In this document: positions 25,745 through 34,785 of the stretch, in pieces
How the letters are laid out: every line of letters starts with the position of its first letter
Numbering within the stretch: the stretch's first letter is position 1
Assembly: GCA_023411375.1 (NCBI GenBank)
Contig: JAEYOW010000016.1
Location: forward strand, 147,386 to 211,385
DNA length: 64,000 nt
Reading direction: 5' to 3'
From: Bacillota bacterium
Lineage (GTDB): Bacteria > Bacillota > Clostridia > Christensenellales > Aristaeellaceae
Position numbers and translations under genes: made by a program
The notes under the pieces: generated by a model
Seen by the model: only the letters and a program-made list of their open reading frames with translations
Told to the model about the DNA's origin: nothing
The model's database searches: none

Positions 25745-26416
25745 TTATTCTGAGCATTGAATCCACATCACGGGACGCATGGTATTGGTGGGCCAATCCA
25801 CGTCTTGCATGCCGTAGCTGGTAATCCGGCCATCAAGGCGCATACCGCAGATGTCCATTTTGCGGGCGCCCGAGGTGCGCGTCCACCACCGGCAGCTTCC
25901 GGTCTTGGGGTCTACAGTGCAGCCCTTGGATTTGGCATATTCCGTGGGATAAGCGACCCGATCCGCCATTTCGGGGAAATAGCGGAGCACTTCTGTTTTA
26001 CTGAGAAGATAAATCTTATCCAGAGTATCGTCGCCTGCTCCCTTCATGCCATGAGGATTCGCGTTTTTTACCGTGGTGGTAAGAATGCTCGCCTGTTCCT
26101 CCGGGGTAAAGGCTTCCTGCAAAAAATCTCCATTCATCCATACGCGCAAATCGGACTTGCCCCAATACATAGGCACGCGTTCAGGATAAAAAATCACAGT
26201 GTCTATGCAATACTTGCTCAAAAGCATGGCTTGATTGTCCTGAACGTCCAGCACAATCCATTCCAGAGGTTCTTTCCCATTTTCCATCCGGTTGTCCTGT
26301 TCATAACGGCCGAAGGTGACGCAATCGCCCACCGCGGGCGTGGAAAGTCCAGCCGCGATTGCATGCGAAGAAAAGCAGAGAAGCAAAATAATGAATACAC
26401 TTAATACACGTTTCAT
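25745..26416 (-). CDS. Exported DUF6273-like domain protein
   Basis: A 223-residue protein with signal peptide MKRVLSVFIILLLCFSSHAI ending in AAG. The body resembles the DUF6273 group of Firmicutes surface proteins: VGDCVTFGRYEQDN near residue 29, PLEWIVLDVQDNQAMLLSKY near residue 50, SDLRVWMNGDFLQEAF near residue 88 and a C-terminal RPVMWI. The domain is distantly related to lectin-like and formylglycine-enzyme-like folds and its ligand is unknown. It lies upstream of the TPR/lectin gene on the same strand and diverges from the pseudo-sortase gene. Confidence 0.72.
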   Translation of the reverse strand: MKRVLSVFIILLLCFSSHAIAAGLSTPAVGDCVTFGRYEQDNRMENGKEPLEWIVLDVQDNQAMLLSKYCIDTVIFYPERVPMYWGKSDLRVWMNGDFLQEAFTPEEQASILTTTVKNANPHGMKGAGDDTLDKIYLLSKTEVLRYFPEMADRVAYPTEYAKSKGCTVDPKTGSCRWWTRTSGARKMDICGMRLDGRITSYGMQDVDWPTNTMRPVMWIQCSE

Positions 26417-26540
26417 GGATGCGCCCCCTTGAATACGAATGTATCCATTATATGACTTTTGTCAAGAGCCGTCAAGCCTGTTCCCGCAGTCCAAGCGATG
26501 TGGGCGGCTCGCGATTCTTTTTGCGATTGTTTGCATTTCT

Positions 26541-26569
26541 TTACTTTTTTGGTGGGGGAATGCTATAAT
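26541..26569 (+). promoter_or_regulatory. Probable promoter of the pseudo-sortase/C39 gene
   Basis: A perfect TATAAT stands 56 nt before the start codon, with a poor -35 (TTACTT) at 17-nt spacing. The weak -35 and the adjacent perfect palindrome suggest regulated expression. Confidence 0.5.
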
Positions 26570-26572
26570 GTG

Positions 26573-26597
26573 ACGAACGGTTACTTCAACCGTTCGT
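26573..26597 (+). promoter_or_regulatory. Perfect 10-bp inverted repeat just after the -10 box
   Basis: ACGAACGGTT and AACCGTTCGT form a perfect inverted repeat with a 5-nt centre, starting 4 nt downstream of TATAAT. It spans the expected transcription start, so it could be a repressor operator or a 5' mRNA hairpin. No U-run follows it. Confidence 0.6.
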
Positions 26598-26624
26598 ACT
26601 ATGTTCCCGGTGGAAGGTACCAGC

Positions 26625-28238
26625 ATGATCATGAACCAGCCAATGAATCGGCACAGGAATGTGCGACGCCGCGTATTGGGACTCTTACTGCTCGTATTAT
26701 GGCTAGGCCCCAGTTCCTTTGTATTTGCGGAAGACGAAGTGACGGAATCCCCTAAATCCCTGGTTTCATCTGCTGAAGCGCTGGCTCCGGCTGTCACGGA
26801 ATCCATAAAAGATGGCGGTTGCGTTTTATCCGATAGAGTGGTCGGGGTGACAAAAACCGATGTGCGGTACGCGGTGGACTTTTCCTATCTGCAAGAGGTT
26901 GCCCCCAACAGCATCGCATGGCTTTATCAACCGAATACAACGATCAATCAACCTGTGATGTTTTGTGATGACGCCGAATATTACTTGCGGCGCCGGTTCA
27001 ACGACCGCATCAGCGCGGATGGATCAATCTTTATGACTGGCGCGGAAATGCCGGATTTTTCCGCGCCAGTAATCACGCTGTTCGGAAAGAACTGTTTAAA
27101 TTTTTCCCTGTTCGGCAGTTTGTCCTATTATCAGGAAGACGATTATTATAAAGAAAATCCGACCCTTTACCTCCTTACGCCTGAGGGAGATTACCAGCTT
27201 GATATTTTCGCGGGAATCCGCACAAAGCTTGCGGATGACAAAGCGTGGAAGGTGCCGCAAAATTCAACGGCGGATTTATTGACCGGCGACCTTCCGGATA
27301 TACTTGAAAAATCCTTTATAAAAGCAAAGCCTTCGCTGCTGCCAAAAGAGGGAGACGCGTGGGCTGTGTTGGCGACGGAATCCTACGAAAAACAAGGAAG
27401 CCGTTATGTTATTTACGCAAGAAAGCGCCCCATCGACTACGCAACCACGCGGGTTGCCTATGTTAACCAGATGGAAATGGATTCGCGCGAAACGCTTAAC
27501 GGGTATGTTTCCGTTGAAAATGTCGGCCGGTGGATGCTATATGCCCAAAATGATCCGCTGTGGAAAAAGCTTGTTTTTGAAATACAAACGTCCAGCCGGC
27601 GCAGACCGTTTGGAGACGGGGGATGCGGACCCACCGCCGTCGCGATGGCGATTGCAAATCTTGTGGAGAAGGAAGAACTGTGCAAGTTAAGCGCGTTTGC
27701 GAGCTCCCCGCTTGGCTTCAGGTTCTGCTCGTGCTCCGTCAACGATTACTGGTGCGCGGGTAAACATCTGACTTATCAACTAACCACGCCGGACGAGTAT
27801 CTCCGCTACTTTCCTTTAGCCATTGCGAATTTTGCTACCGGAAATAATATTTGGGGCGTACAGGGCAGGGTCGATGGGTTTGGCACAAGCATGCGATATC
27901 TGGATAGAGTGTGTCAGGTGTTTGACCTATCGGTTACTCAAACCTATCAGCTAAGCGAAGCGATAGACTTCCTTCAAAATGAGAATACCATAGCCATTGC
28001 GTGCACAAGCGGTTATGGCAGCCCCTTCACAAAGACGGGTCATTTTCTGGTGCTGGCGGGTACGGACGATGATTATCTCTATGTTCTGGACCCTTTGCGA
28101 AGAGAGGATTACCAGGAGCTGGACCGGAAGAATTATCTAGAGGTAATAGTGCCGGGTCTGGTGCGTATCAAACTTGAAAATGCCACCGAGTGCAATCTTT
28201 CGCCCATCTATCAGCTACAAAGGCTGCCTGAGCTGTAA
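26625..28238 (+). CDS. Inactive sortase-B domain fused to a C39-like cysteine peptidase, exported
   Basis: A 537-residue exported protein with signal segment VRRRVLGLLLLVLWLGPSSF. Residues about 80 to 270 align with class B sortases: SIAWLYQPNTTINQPVM, YYLRRRFN, LFGKNCLNFSLFGSL, YYKENPTLYLLTPEGDYQL and VLATESYEKQGSRYVIYARK. The catalytic His is Lys155 (GKN for GHN) and the catalytic Cys is Glu252 (LATES for LSTCS); only Arg260 remains, so it cannot act as a sortase. Residues about 310 to 510 form a C39-like peptidase with Cys334 in GGCGPTAVAMA, His473 in KTGHFLVLAG and Asp489 in VLDPL, so that half looks active. ATG has an AAGG site 8 nt upstream. Confidence 0.83.
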   Translation: MIMNQPMNRHRNVRRRVLGLLLLVLWLGPSSFVFAEDEVTESPKSLVSSAEALAPAVTESIKDGGCVLSDRVVGVTKTDVRYAVDFSYLQEVAPNSIAWLYQPNTTINQPVMFCDDAEYYLRRRFNDRISADGSIFMTGAEMPDFSAPVITLFGKNCLNFSLFGSLSYYQEDDYYKENPTLYLLTPEGDYQLDIFAGIRTKLADDKAWKVPQNSTADLLTGDLPDILEKSFIKAKPSLLPKEGDAWAVLATESYEKQGSRYVIYARKRPIDYATTRVAYVNQMEMDSRETLNGYVSVENVGRWMLYAQNDPLWKKLVFEIQTSSRRRPFGDGGCGPTAVAMAIANLVEKEELCKLSAFASSPLGFRFCSCSVNDYWCAGKHLTYQLTTPDEYLRYFPLAIANFATGNNIWGVQGRVDGFGTSMRYLDRVCQVFDLSVTQTYQLSEAIDFLQNENTIAIACTSGYGSPFTKTGHFLVLAGTDDDYLYVLDPLRREDYQELDRKNYLEVIVPGLVRIKLENATECNLSPIYQLQRLPEL

Positions 28239-28344
28239 GGGTTGCGTAATGCGGATGACGGCAGGAAAAGCATTGAATAAACGCTGAGCCGGTTCGCCGT
28301 CGCGAATACCGGCAATGGACCGGCCCGGCGCTTTGAAGGGAAGC

Positions 28345-29220
28345 CTAATCCTCCTGACGGATATACCAGTCCGTACCGTCTGTTTCAATAACAATGGCGC
28401 CATTGGCGGCATAATAGACGGGCAGCTTGCGGTAACCGGCCTGCGCGTCCAGTTTGGCGGCGCGCGATTTTTTGTTGGTAACAAAAAGAACATCCGGGTT
28501 CACCGCGTCCAAAAACTCCTTTACAAAAGGCGTAATACCATGATGAGGCGCTTTAACGATATCGGCGCGCAATTCATCTTTTTCCATCGTGGACAAAAGA
28601 TGCTTTTGCGCGGCGCCCGTCATATCGCCGCAAAGCAGAAGCGAGGTATTGCCAAAGGTAACGCGTACCATAGCGGATAAATCATTGATGGTTTTCCCTT
28701 TTTCCCAGCGGTATAGCGACAGCGTTGCCTCGCCCAGGGTCAAGGTGTCCCCGTTGGAGCATTGTCGGTAGGGAATGCCGCTTTTTTTTGCCTGCTTTAA
28801 GGCGCGCTGATGCAGTTTATATGGAAAGTTTTCAGGAAACATACCGGCCAGCGCGTCCGCTGTGAAGCCATACTGCATCAGCCGGTAAAGCCCGCTGATA
28901 TGGTCGTCATGGGGATGGGTATTGAACAGGTACTTAAAATGATGGATGTTCCGCTTGTCCAGCGCTTCTTTCAGTTTTTTCCGCCACGGGTCCGCGCCGC
29001 CGTCAATCATCATGCATTCGCCGCCTGCTTCCAGCAACATGCAGTCGCTTTCACCGCTTTGAAATACGGTGAGCCTCATTAAACGGCGCAGGTTCCAATC
29101 GGAAGGGGCTTGTGAGGGTGCTTGATAGACCAGCGCCCGACCGGGCGAAGAGGCGAGCAGAACAAGGCTTATCAACATTGCCCAAAGTCTATGCGGTAAT
29201 GAAATTTTTCTTCTGTGCAT
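28345..29220 (-). CDS. Exported ComEC/Rec2-type metallo-beta-lactamase fold hydrolase
   Basis: A 291-residue protein with an N-terminal signal or anchor (LWAMLISLVLLASSPGRAL) and a metallo-beta-lactamase fold like the soluble C-terminal domain of ComEC. Zinc motif NTHPHDDHISG lies near residue 107, preceded by MMIDGGADPWR and followed by LLLCGDMTGAAQ and KAPHHGI. Stand-alone secreted members are common in Clostridia; nuclease or phosphodiesterase activity is likely but unproven. The ATG used has AGGAAG upstream, and earlier in-frame codons lack a site. It converges on the pseudo-sortase gene. Confidence 0.82.
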   Translation of the reverse strand: MHRRKISLPHRLWAMLISLVLLASSPGRALVYQAPSQAPSDWNLRRLMRLTVFQSGESDCMLLEAGGECMMIDGGADPWRKKLKEALDKRNIHHFKYLFNTHPHDDHISGLYRLMQYGFTADALAGMFPENFPYKLHQRALKQAKKSGIPYRQCSNGDTLTLGEATLSLYRWEKGKTINDLSAMVRVTFGNTSLLLCGDMTGAAQKHLLSTMEKDELRADIVKAPHHGITPFVKEFLDAVNPDVLFVTNKKSRAAKLDAQAGYRKLPVYYAANGAIVIETDGTDWYIRQED

Positions 29221-29577
29221 AAGGTACTTCCTAATGTGGGCTAACCGGTCGCAACCATTAGACGCGGATGATAAGGGTTTGGTTTTATGGAAGCAAAATA
29301 CAATAACCGGTAAAGGCGTCAATCGTTGTACAGGTTAGCATAGCCAACTGCGATAGAAAACGATTCCGACAGTCTGACGGAAATCTTTATGCGGCGAAGG
29401 TATTGGCAAAGCGTTGGCGAATCTATAAAGTACTATTCGTCCGCATTCCAGCACGGGAGCGGACATTCACGACTCTGCGCAAGGGTAAATGAGCAGGTTT
29501 TCCGCACTCGGCCGCCGGGGCGGTTTTGGTTCGTAGCGTGATTTGATTTTTAAAATACGGCGACTGGGGGAAAGATT
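29221..29577. other. Intergenic region before the sugar-sensor operon
   Basis: A 357-nt region between divergent genes. It must hold the promoter for the sensor lipoprotein operon; a TTGGCA/TATAAA pair near 29407-29435 is possible but spaced at only about 15 nt, so no firm call is made. A GGGGGAAAG ribosome site precedes the lipoprotein ATG. No small gene was seen. Confidence 0.35.
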
Positions 29578-30546
29578 ATGAAAAAAAGTATATATCTGGC
29601 TTTGTTTCTGGCGGGAACGCTGGCTCTGTCCGGCTGTGAACAGAAGGCGGAGGTCAGCAAGCCGACGACGCTGATGGGCTTTTCGCAGCTCGGCGCGGAA
29701 AGCGCGTGGCGGCTTGGCAATACGGAAAGCATGAAGACCGCCGCCGCCGCGCACGGCATCGACATGATGGTGGATAACGCCAACCAAAAGCAGGAGAAGC
29801 AAATCGCCGCCATTCGTTCCTTTATCGCCTACCGCGTGGATGTTATCGCATTTTCCCCAATTGTGGAAAGCGGTTGGGACACGGTGCTGACTGAGGCGAA
29901 AAATGCGAATATTCCCGTAATTTTGGTCGACAGGCATATTGATTCGCTGGACGACTCGCTATATAGCTGCTTAGTCGGCGCGGATTTTTTGCAGGAGGGC
30001 GTCAGCGCAGGCGAATTTCTGCTTCAAAAGGCTGACGAAACAGGCAGGGACCAATTAAACGTCATAGAGATAACGGGCACGCTGGATTCCACGCCCACCG
30101 TTCAGCGCCAGCTGGGCTTCTGGCAAACGCTGGGTGACGACGACCGCTTTGTGCGGTTGGAATCCGTCAGCGGTGACTTTCTTCGGTCAAAGGGCTATGA
30201 GTGTATGAAGCAGGTGCTTGAGAAGCATGGAAATGCCATTGACGTAATCTACTCGCATAACGATTCAATGACGTTGGGCGCGGTGCAGGCAATGGAGGAG
30301 GCGGGCCTGGCGCCCGCAAAGGATATCATCATCATCAGCGTGGATGGGGAGCAAGCCGCCATTGATTTGCTGAAGGAAGGCAAGCTCAACTGTGTGGTTG
30401 AATGCACGCCCCATTTGGGCGAGCTTGTGATGCAAATGGCTGAAAAGCTGCTGGCCGGAGAAAGCGTGCCAAAGAGTACGCATCCCATAGAACGGGTTTT
30501 TACGGAGCGCGACGATTTGACCGATTTGCCGAAACGAGGATATTGA
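29578..30546 (+). CDS. Sugar-binding lipoprotein (type 1 periplasmic fold), likely sensor partner of the kinase
   Basis: A 322-residue lipoprotein: signal MKKSIYLALFLAGTLALSGC with lipobox LSGC, Cys20 lipidated. The mature protein is a type 1 periplasmic-binding fold close to the galactofuranose-binding YtfQ branch: GFSQLGAESAWRLGNTESM, AFSPIVESGWDTVL, IPVILVDRHID and YSHNDSMTLGAVQAMEEAG. It sits 1 nt before a YesM-type kinase gene, while a second binding protein is encoded with the transporter further on. This arrangement matches three-component systems such as XylFII-LytS-YesN of clostridia, where the lipoprotein presents sugar to the kinase. The sensor role is inferred from context. Confidence 0.87.
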   Translation: MKKSIYLALFLAGTLALSGCEQKAEVSKPTTLMGFSQLGAESAWRLGNTESMKTAAAAHGIDMMVDNANQKQEKQIAAIRSFIAYRVDVIAFSPIVESGWDTVLTEAKNANIPVILVDRHIDSLDDSLYSCLVGADFLQEGVSAGEFLLQKADETGRDQLNVIEITGTLDSTPTVQRQLGFWQTLGDDDRFVRLESVSGDFLRSKGYECMKQVLEKHGNAIDVIYSHNDSMTLGAVQAMEEAGLAPAKDIIIISVDGEQAAIDLLKEGKLNCVVECTPHLGELVMQMAEKLLAGESVPKSTHPIERVFTERDDLTDLPKRGY

Positions 30547-30547
30547 T

Positions 30548-31999
30548 ATGCCGCATACCAAACGGGCGCAAAGCAGCATTATCGGGCGGATGCATTGGAC
30601 GCTGCATCTGCTGAGCATTCTGCTGCTCGTTCCCGCGCTGATCAGCTTGATGATGATGCTCAGCTTCCGCGCAAGCTACAATGAGTCCATTACACATATG
30701 GAAACGGTGTCCAATTTGAAACCAATGGTGGAAACGCTTATTCCCGAACAGCTTTGGGCGCTGGTCGCGGGCCAGGCGGATATCGGGCAATGCGGTGTAT
30801 ATCAGACCATCAACACCATTAACGCCACGTTGGACAGTATCACCACCAGCCAGTTGGAACTGATTGTCGCGCAGCGCACGATGAACACGCTGATGACCTA
30901 TGTTAAACAGATCGACGCCAATATGAGCGGCGGCGTGCCCGTTGTGGAAAGCGAGCGCCTGCTGGAGGAGGTTCGCGACGTGGCGTCGCTGGCAGCTTCC
31001 ATGCTGGAGGACTACATCACCTGGGAAATCGGCCAGACGGCTGTTAAAAACCAGCGCCTGCGCAATACGGTGCTTATTTCCACGCTGGCGGGGATCGCGC
31101 TGATTATGATTGCGCTGTTTTTATCCCGGCGAGCCAGCAACCGCATGGTGCGGTTCATCCATAAGCCGTTGGAGCAGCTTGAGCATTTTGCCGGAAGCAT
31201 GGCCGAGGGCGACCTGACTGTTCGCGTTCCCGCGACGGATGTAGAGGAGCTCAAAACGCTGACGGAAGGCGTAAACAACATGGCCGACCGTCTGGAGGAA
31301 CTGATTGCGCAGAACAGGCGCGAGCAGGAAAAATTGAAAAAGGCTGAGCTGCGCATTTTACAGGCGCAGATCAATCCGCATTTTCTCTATAACACACTGG
31401 ACGCCATTATGTGGCAGGCGGAGAGCGGCAACTCCGCCCAGGTGATCGAGATTACGCGGGCGCTGAGCGACTTTTTTCGAATATCGCTTTCCTCGGGCTT
31501 GGAATGGATTCCTTTGCGGGAGGAGCTTAAGCACCTGACGGGCTACCTGTCCATTCAAAAGATACGCTATCGCGATATCCTGGATTATTGTGTAGACGTG
31601 CCGGATGAGCTGGGAGAGACCTATGTGCTTAAGCTGATTTTGCAGCCGCTTGTGGAAAACGCGCTATACCATGGCATCAAGCACAAGCGCGGCGGCGGAA
31701 CGATCACCGTTACCGGCAGGAGGATGGGCGGCGTCATCCAATTTTGTGTGGCGGATACGGGCAGCGGTATGAACAAGGAGCGGCTGGATGAGGTGCTGGC
31801 AGCCATGCGTCTAAGCGAGTTTACCCCCGTAGCCGAAAACGTAGGCGCCGGCTCGGGGTTTGGCCTGAGCAACGTCAATTTGCGCATCCGGCTTTACTAC
31901 AATACGCCCGATGGGCTTCAAATTCATTCTGATCCGGGCGGAACGCAGGTAAGCTACCGCCTGCCCATGAAAACGAAGGAGGATGTTTATGGTCATTAA
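30548..31999 (+). CDS. Sensor histidine kinase, YesM type
   Basis: A 483-residue membrane kinase. There are two membrane helices (about residues 16-40 and 172-192) flanking an extracellular sensing domain, then a HAMP linker, a His_kinase domain with the phosphorylated His in QINPHFLYNTLDAIMW, and an ATP-binding domain with N-box LVENALYHGIKHKRGGG and G-box DTGSGMN. It should phosphorylate the YesN-type regulator encoded next, with which it overlaps by 11 nt. The lipoprotein one gene upstream probably touches its extracellular domain. Confidence 0.9.
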   Translation: MPHTKRAQSSIIGRMHWTLHLLSILLLVPALISLMMMLSFRASYNESITHMETVSNLKPMVETLIPEQLWALVAGQADIGQCGVYQTINTINATLDSITTSQLELIVAQRTMNTLMTYVKQIDANMSGGVPVVESERLLEEVRDVASLAASMLEDYITWEIGQTAVKNQRLRNTVLISTLAGIALIMIALFLSRRASNRMVRFIHKPLEQLEHFAGSMAEGDLTVRVPATDVEELKTLTEGVNNMADRLEELIAQNRREQEKLKKAELRILQAQINPHFLYNTLDAIMWQAESGNSAQVIEITRALSDFFRISLSSGLEWIPLREELKHLTGYLSIQKIRYRDILDYCVDVPDELGETYVLKLILQPLVENALYHGIKHKRGGGTITVTGRRMGGVIQFCVADTGSGMNKERLDEVLAAMRLSEFTPVAENVGAGSGFGLSNVNLRIRLYYNTPDGLQIHSDPGGTQVSYRLPMKTKEDVYGH

Positions 32000-33554
32000 G
32001 GTCTTTTTGGTGGACGATGAAATTGTAATTCGCGAAGCCATACGAACCTCCTTCCCATGGAGCGAAACCATTTACGAGCTTGTAGGCGAGGCGCCGGACG
32101 GCGAAATGGCGCTGCCGATGATTCGTGACGCCAACCCTGATATCCTGCTCACTGATATTCGCATGCCCTTCATGGACGGTATACAGCTATGTCAGGAAAT
32201 CCGGCGAACCATGCCGTGGGTTAGCGTCGTCATCCTGTCGGGCTACGATGATTTTACCTACGCGCGGCAGGCGATTTCGATGGGGGTGAAGGAATATCTG
32301 CTAAAGCCTGTATCGGCCAAGGAGCTGCTCGCGGTGCTGGACCGCGTATCCGCGGCCATCAACGAGGAACGCGCGGCGCGGCAAAGCATGAGAAGAATCG
32401 AACAGGGCAACCAATACGTCGTTGAAAAGCTTCTTTCCACGGTTTTTATCCAGGAGATGAACTTTGAAGACAGCCAGAAGATGGTTCGGCAGATGCGAAG
32501 CATGGGAATCAACCTGTCGGCCCCCTGGTACTGCGCTTTGGACATCGCGTTCGCGGGCGACCAGGCGGGCGGGTGTCATACCCTTAGAGCGCTGGCGGAA
32601 TCAAGCGTTGGAAGCGTCCAGATATGCGCATCAGGGCACGGGGCGCTGGGGTTGGTACTGGGCGACAGCGAGAATGATTTGGAGGAGCGCGTGTACAGCT
32701 TTGCCCGTAGCGCCGTAGCGGAGCTGGAGCGCATAGGCGCGACGGAGATCATCGCATCCATAGGCGACAGCGTAAGCGAGCTGCAAGCCTTACCGCGCTC
32801 CGTACAGACCGCGAAGCACGTCTACCACGTGCTTCGCGCGCGTCCCGGCAATCCGCAGCCGCGCATCATCGGTGCGCGTGAGCTGGGCGACAACCCTTCA
32901 GCGCTGCCCGATCTGAACATCCGCCCGCTGCAGGAACGCCTGCAGTACACAGCCGTTCAGCAATTGCCACAGGTGCTGGCCGAATATGCCGATTCCATGA
33001 TGGCGGCCAATATTCCCTCCCCGGTGGTGATGGAATATCTGTGGATTGAGGCGCAGATGACTGCTGCGCGTATGGTGCGCCAGCTTGGAGGCGATCCCCA
33101 AGAGGTGCTGGACATGCACGGCATAGAAGGCGTCGACGAGACTGACCATGTGTGCCTGCTTTTGCAGAAAGCGCTTCTTTTCAGGAACGAGCGAAGCGTG
33201 AGGCAGGGCAATCCGGCCGTAGCCCGCGCGCGTGTTTACCTGTCGGAAAATTACTCTAATCCCATTCTTATGCTCCAGGATGTAGCGAAGGTGGCGGGCA
33301 TGTCGTCCAGCCGCTTTTCCACCGTTTTCGCGCAGGAGACAGGATATACATTTACCGAGTATCTATCAGCGCTTCGCATCGGCAAGGCCAAGGAACTCTT
33401 GCAGGCAACCTCTATGAAATCCTCTGAAATCGCGTTACAGACGGGTTACAACGACCCGCACTATTTCAGCTATATCTTTAAAAAAAGTACGGGACTCACG
33501 CCGAGCGAATACCGTCGGCAGGAAAATATCCAACTTTCGTTAAATGAAATTTAA
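31989..33554 (+). CDS. Response regulator, YesN/AraC type
   Basis: A 521-residue regulator: an N-terminal receiver domain with phospho-acceptor Asp in DILLTDIRMPFMDG, a middle region of about 280 residues typical of the long YesN class, and a C-terminal AraC helix-turn-helix domain (LQDVAKVAGMSSSRFSTVFA, then SSEIALQTGYNDPHYFSYIF). The ATG used lies 6 nt after GGAGG; an ATG two codons earlier abuts it. It probably activates the downstream sugar-transporter promoter in response to the lipoprotein/kinase pair. Confidence 0.9.
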   Translation: MVIKVFLVDDEIVIREAIRTSFPWSETIYELVGEAPDGEMALPMIRDANPDILLTDIRMPFMDGIQLCQEIRRTMPWVSVVILSGYDDFTYARQAISMGVKEYLLKPVSAKELLAVLDRVSAAINEERAARQSMRRIEQGNQYVVEKLLSTVFIQEMNFEDSQKMVRQMRSMGINLSAPWYCALDIAFAGDQAGGCHTLRALAESSVGSVQICASGHGALGLVLGDSENDLEERVYSFARSAVAELERIGATEIIASIGDSVSELQALPRSVQTAKHVYHVLRARPGNPQPRIIGARELGDNPSALPDLNIRPLQERLQYTAVQQLPQVLAEYADSMMAANIPSPVVMEYLWIEAQMTAARMVRQLGGDPQEVLDMHGIEGVDETDHVCLLLQKALLFRNERSVRQGNPAVARARVYLSENYSNPILMLQDVAKVAGMSSSRFSTVFAQETGYTFTEYLSALRIGKAKELLQATSMKSSEIALQTGYNDPHYFSYIFKKSTGLTPSEYRRQENIQLSLNEI

Positions 33555-33590
33555 CTTCTCTGCCGGTAAAACGAGCGCGGACGAATGAGA

Positions 33591-33619
33591 TTGAACCAAA
33601 GTCAAAAGCAGATTACATT
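33591..33619 (+). promoter_or_regulatory. Promoter of the YtfQ-like transporter operon
   Basis: TTGAAC, a 17-nt spacer and TACATT lie 73 nt before the binding-protein ATG, separating transporter genes from the regulatory genes. It is the likely target of the YesN-type regulator. Confidence 0.55.
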
Positions 33620-33691
33620 CCTTTTTTGTGGCATATGGATTAAAATAGGCCATAAAGAGCGAAAGGCTCCACACGTGAAAGGAAGGTAAAC

Positions 33692-34654
33692 ATGATGAAA
33701 AAACTGCTTGCTATGCTGCTTGCCCTGATGATGGTTCTCTCCATGGCTGCATTCGCGGCTGCCGAAGAGATGATTACCGTCGGTATCGTCAACAATCCCC
33801 CCTCTGAATCCGGCTACCGCGAGGCCAACGTGAACAACTTCGAGAGCGTTTTTACCGAGGAGAACGGCTATAACGCAAAGGTTTTCTACAGCCTCAAGAA
33901 CGACGAGCAACTCAATGCGGCCCAGCAGTTTATCACGGACGGTGTGGATTACCTGCTGATCTCCGCCGCCGAGACCACAGGCTGGGATAGCGTGCTGCAA
34001 GCCGCTCAGGACGCCGGCGTGCGCGTGTTCCTGTTTGACCGCATGATCGACTGCGACGAGAGCCTGTATGAGGCCGCCGTTGTTTCCGATATGAGAAATC
34101 AGGGGATTCTGGCCGTTGAATGGCTCAAGGCGCTGAACCTCGATGCGTACAATATTATCCATATTCAGGGCGCCATGGGTTCCGACGCGCAGATTGGCCG
34201 TACCGGCCCCCTGAATGAGCAGGTTGCCGCGGCTGACAACTGGAACCTCGTCGTGCAGCAGACCGCCACATGGGATGAAGCCGAGGCCAAGAAAATAACC
34301 GAGTCAGTCATCAACTCCGGCGCCGCATACAACATCATCTACGCCGAGAACGACGGTATGGCGCGCGGCGCGGTGGCCGCGCTGGACGAAGCGGGCGTCA
34401 CCCACGGCGTGAACGGCGACGTGGTCGTGATGGGCTTTGACTGCAACCGCTGGGCGCTTCGCGAGCTGCTGGCCGGAAACTGGAATTACGATGGACAGTG
34501 CAGTCCTTTCCAGGCCGCTGTTATCAGCGACATGATCGGAAAGCTGGAAGCCGGCGAAACCCTGACCGAGAAGAAGATTATCTCCGAGGAAAAGGGCTTC
34601 GACGCCAAGACCATCACCCAGGCGGACATCGACACCTACGGTTTGGGGGAGTAA
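33692..34654 (+). CDS. Sugar ABC transporter substrate-binding protein, YtfQ-like
   Basis: A 320-residue secreted type 1 binding protein with signal peptide MMKKLLAMLLALMMVLSMAA then FAAAEE and no lipobox. Characteristic segments are VGIVNNPPSESGYREANVNN, LISAAETTGWDSVLQAAQDA, VFLFDRMIDC and VMGFDCNRWALRELLAGNWN. The TGWDSVL and FDRMID motifs are those of the YtfQ galactofuranose-binding branch. It delivers sugar to the permease pair encoded downstream. It resembles the sensor lipoprotein upstream, suggesting duplication and division of labour between sensing and uptake. Confidence 0.88.
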   Translation: MMKKLLAMLLALMMVLSMAAFAAAEEMITVGIVNNPPSESGYREANVNNFESVFTEENGYNAKVFYSLKNDEQLNAAQQFITDGVDYLLISAAETTGWDSVLQAAQDAGVRVFLFDRMIDCDESLYEAAVVSDMRNQGILAVEWLKALNLDAYNIIHIQGAMGSDAQIGRTGPLNEQVAAADNWNLVVQQTATWDEAEAKKITESVINSGAAYNIIYAENDGMARGAVAALDEAGVTHGVNGDVVVMGFDCNRWALRELLAGNWNYDGQCSPFQAAVISDMIGKLEAGETLTEKKIISEEKGFDAKTITQADIDTYGLGE

Positions 34655-34680
34655 ACCAAACGTTTAAGCCCTAAGGCTTT

Positions 34681-34725
34681 ACGCGGCGTGGATATGTGGA
34701 GCGATTCCGCGTACCCCCGCCGCGT
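34681..34725 (+). promoter_or_regulatory. Hairpin between binding protein and ATPase genes
   Basis: ACGCGGCG and CGCCGCGT form a perfect 8-bp stem with a 29-nt loop that can fold further, 26 nt after the binding-protein stop. Only a weak U-run follows. It could protect the 3' end of the binding-protein message or attenuate the downstream genes. Confidence 0.5.
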
Positions 34726-34785
34726 GTTCCTGTTTGAAAGACTTCATGTCGTTTGGCCTGGAAGAAAAGAAAAGGGGACTGATTC

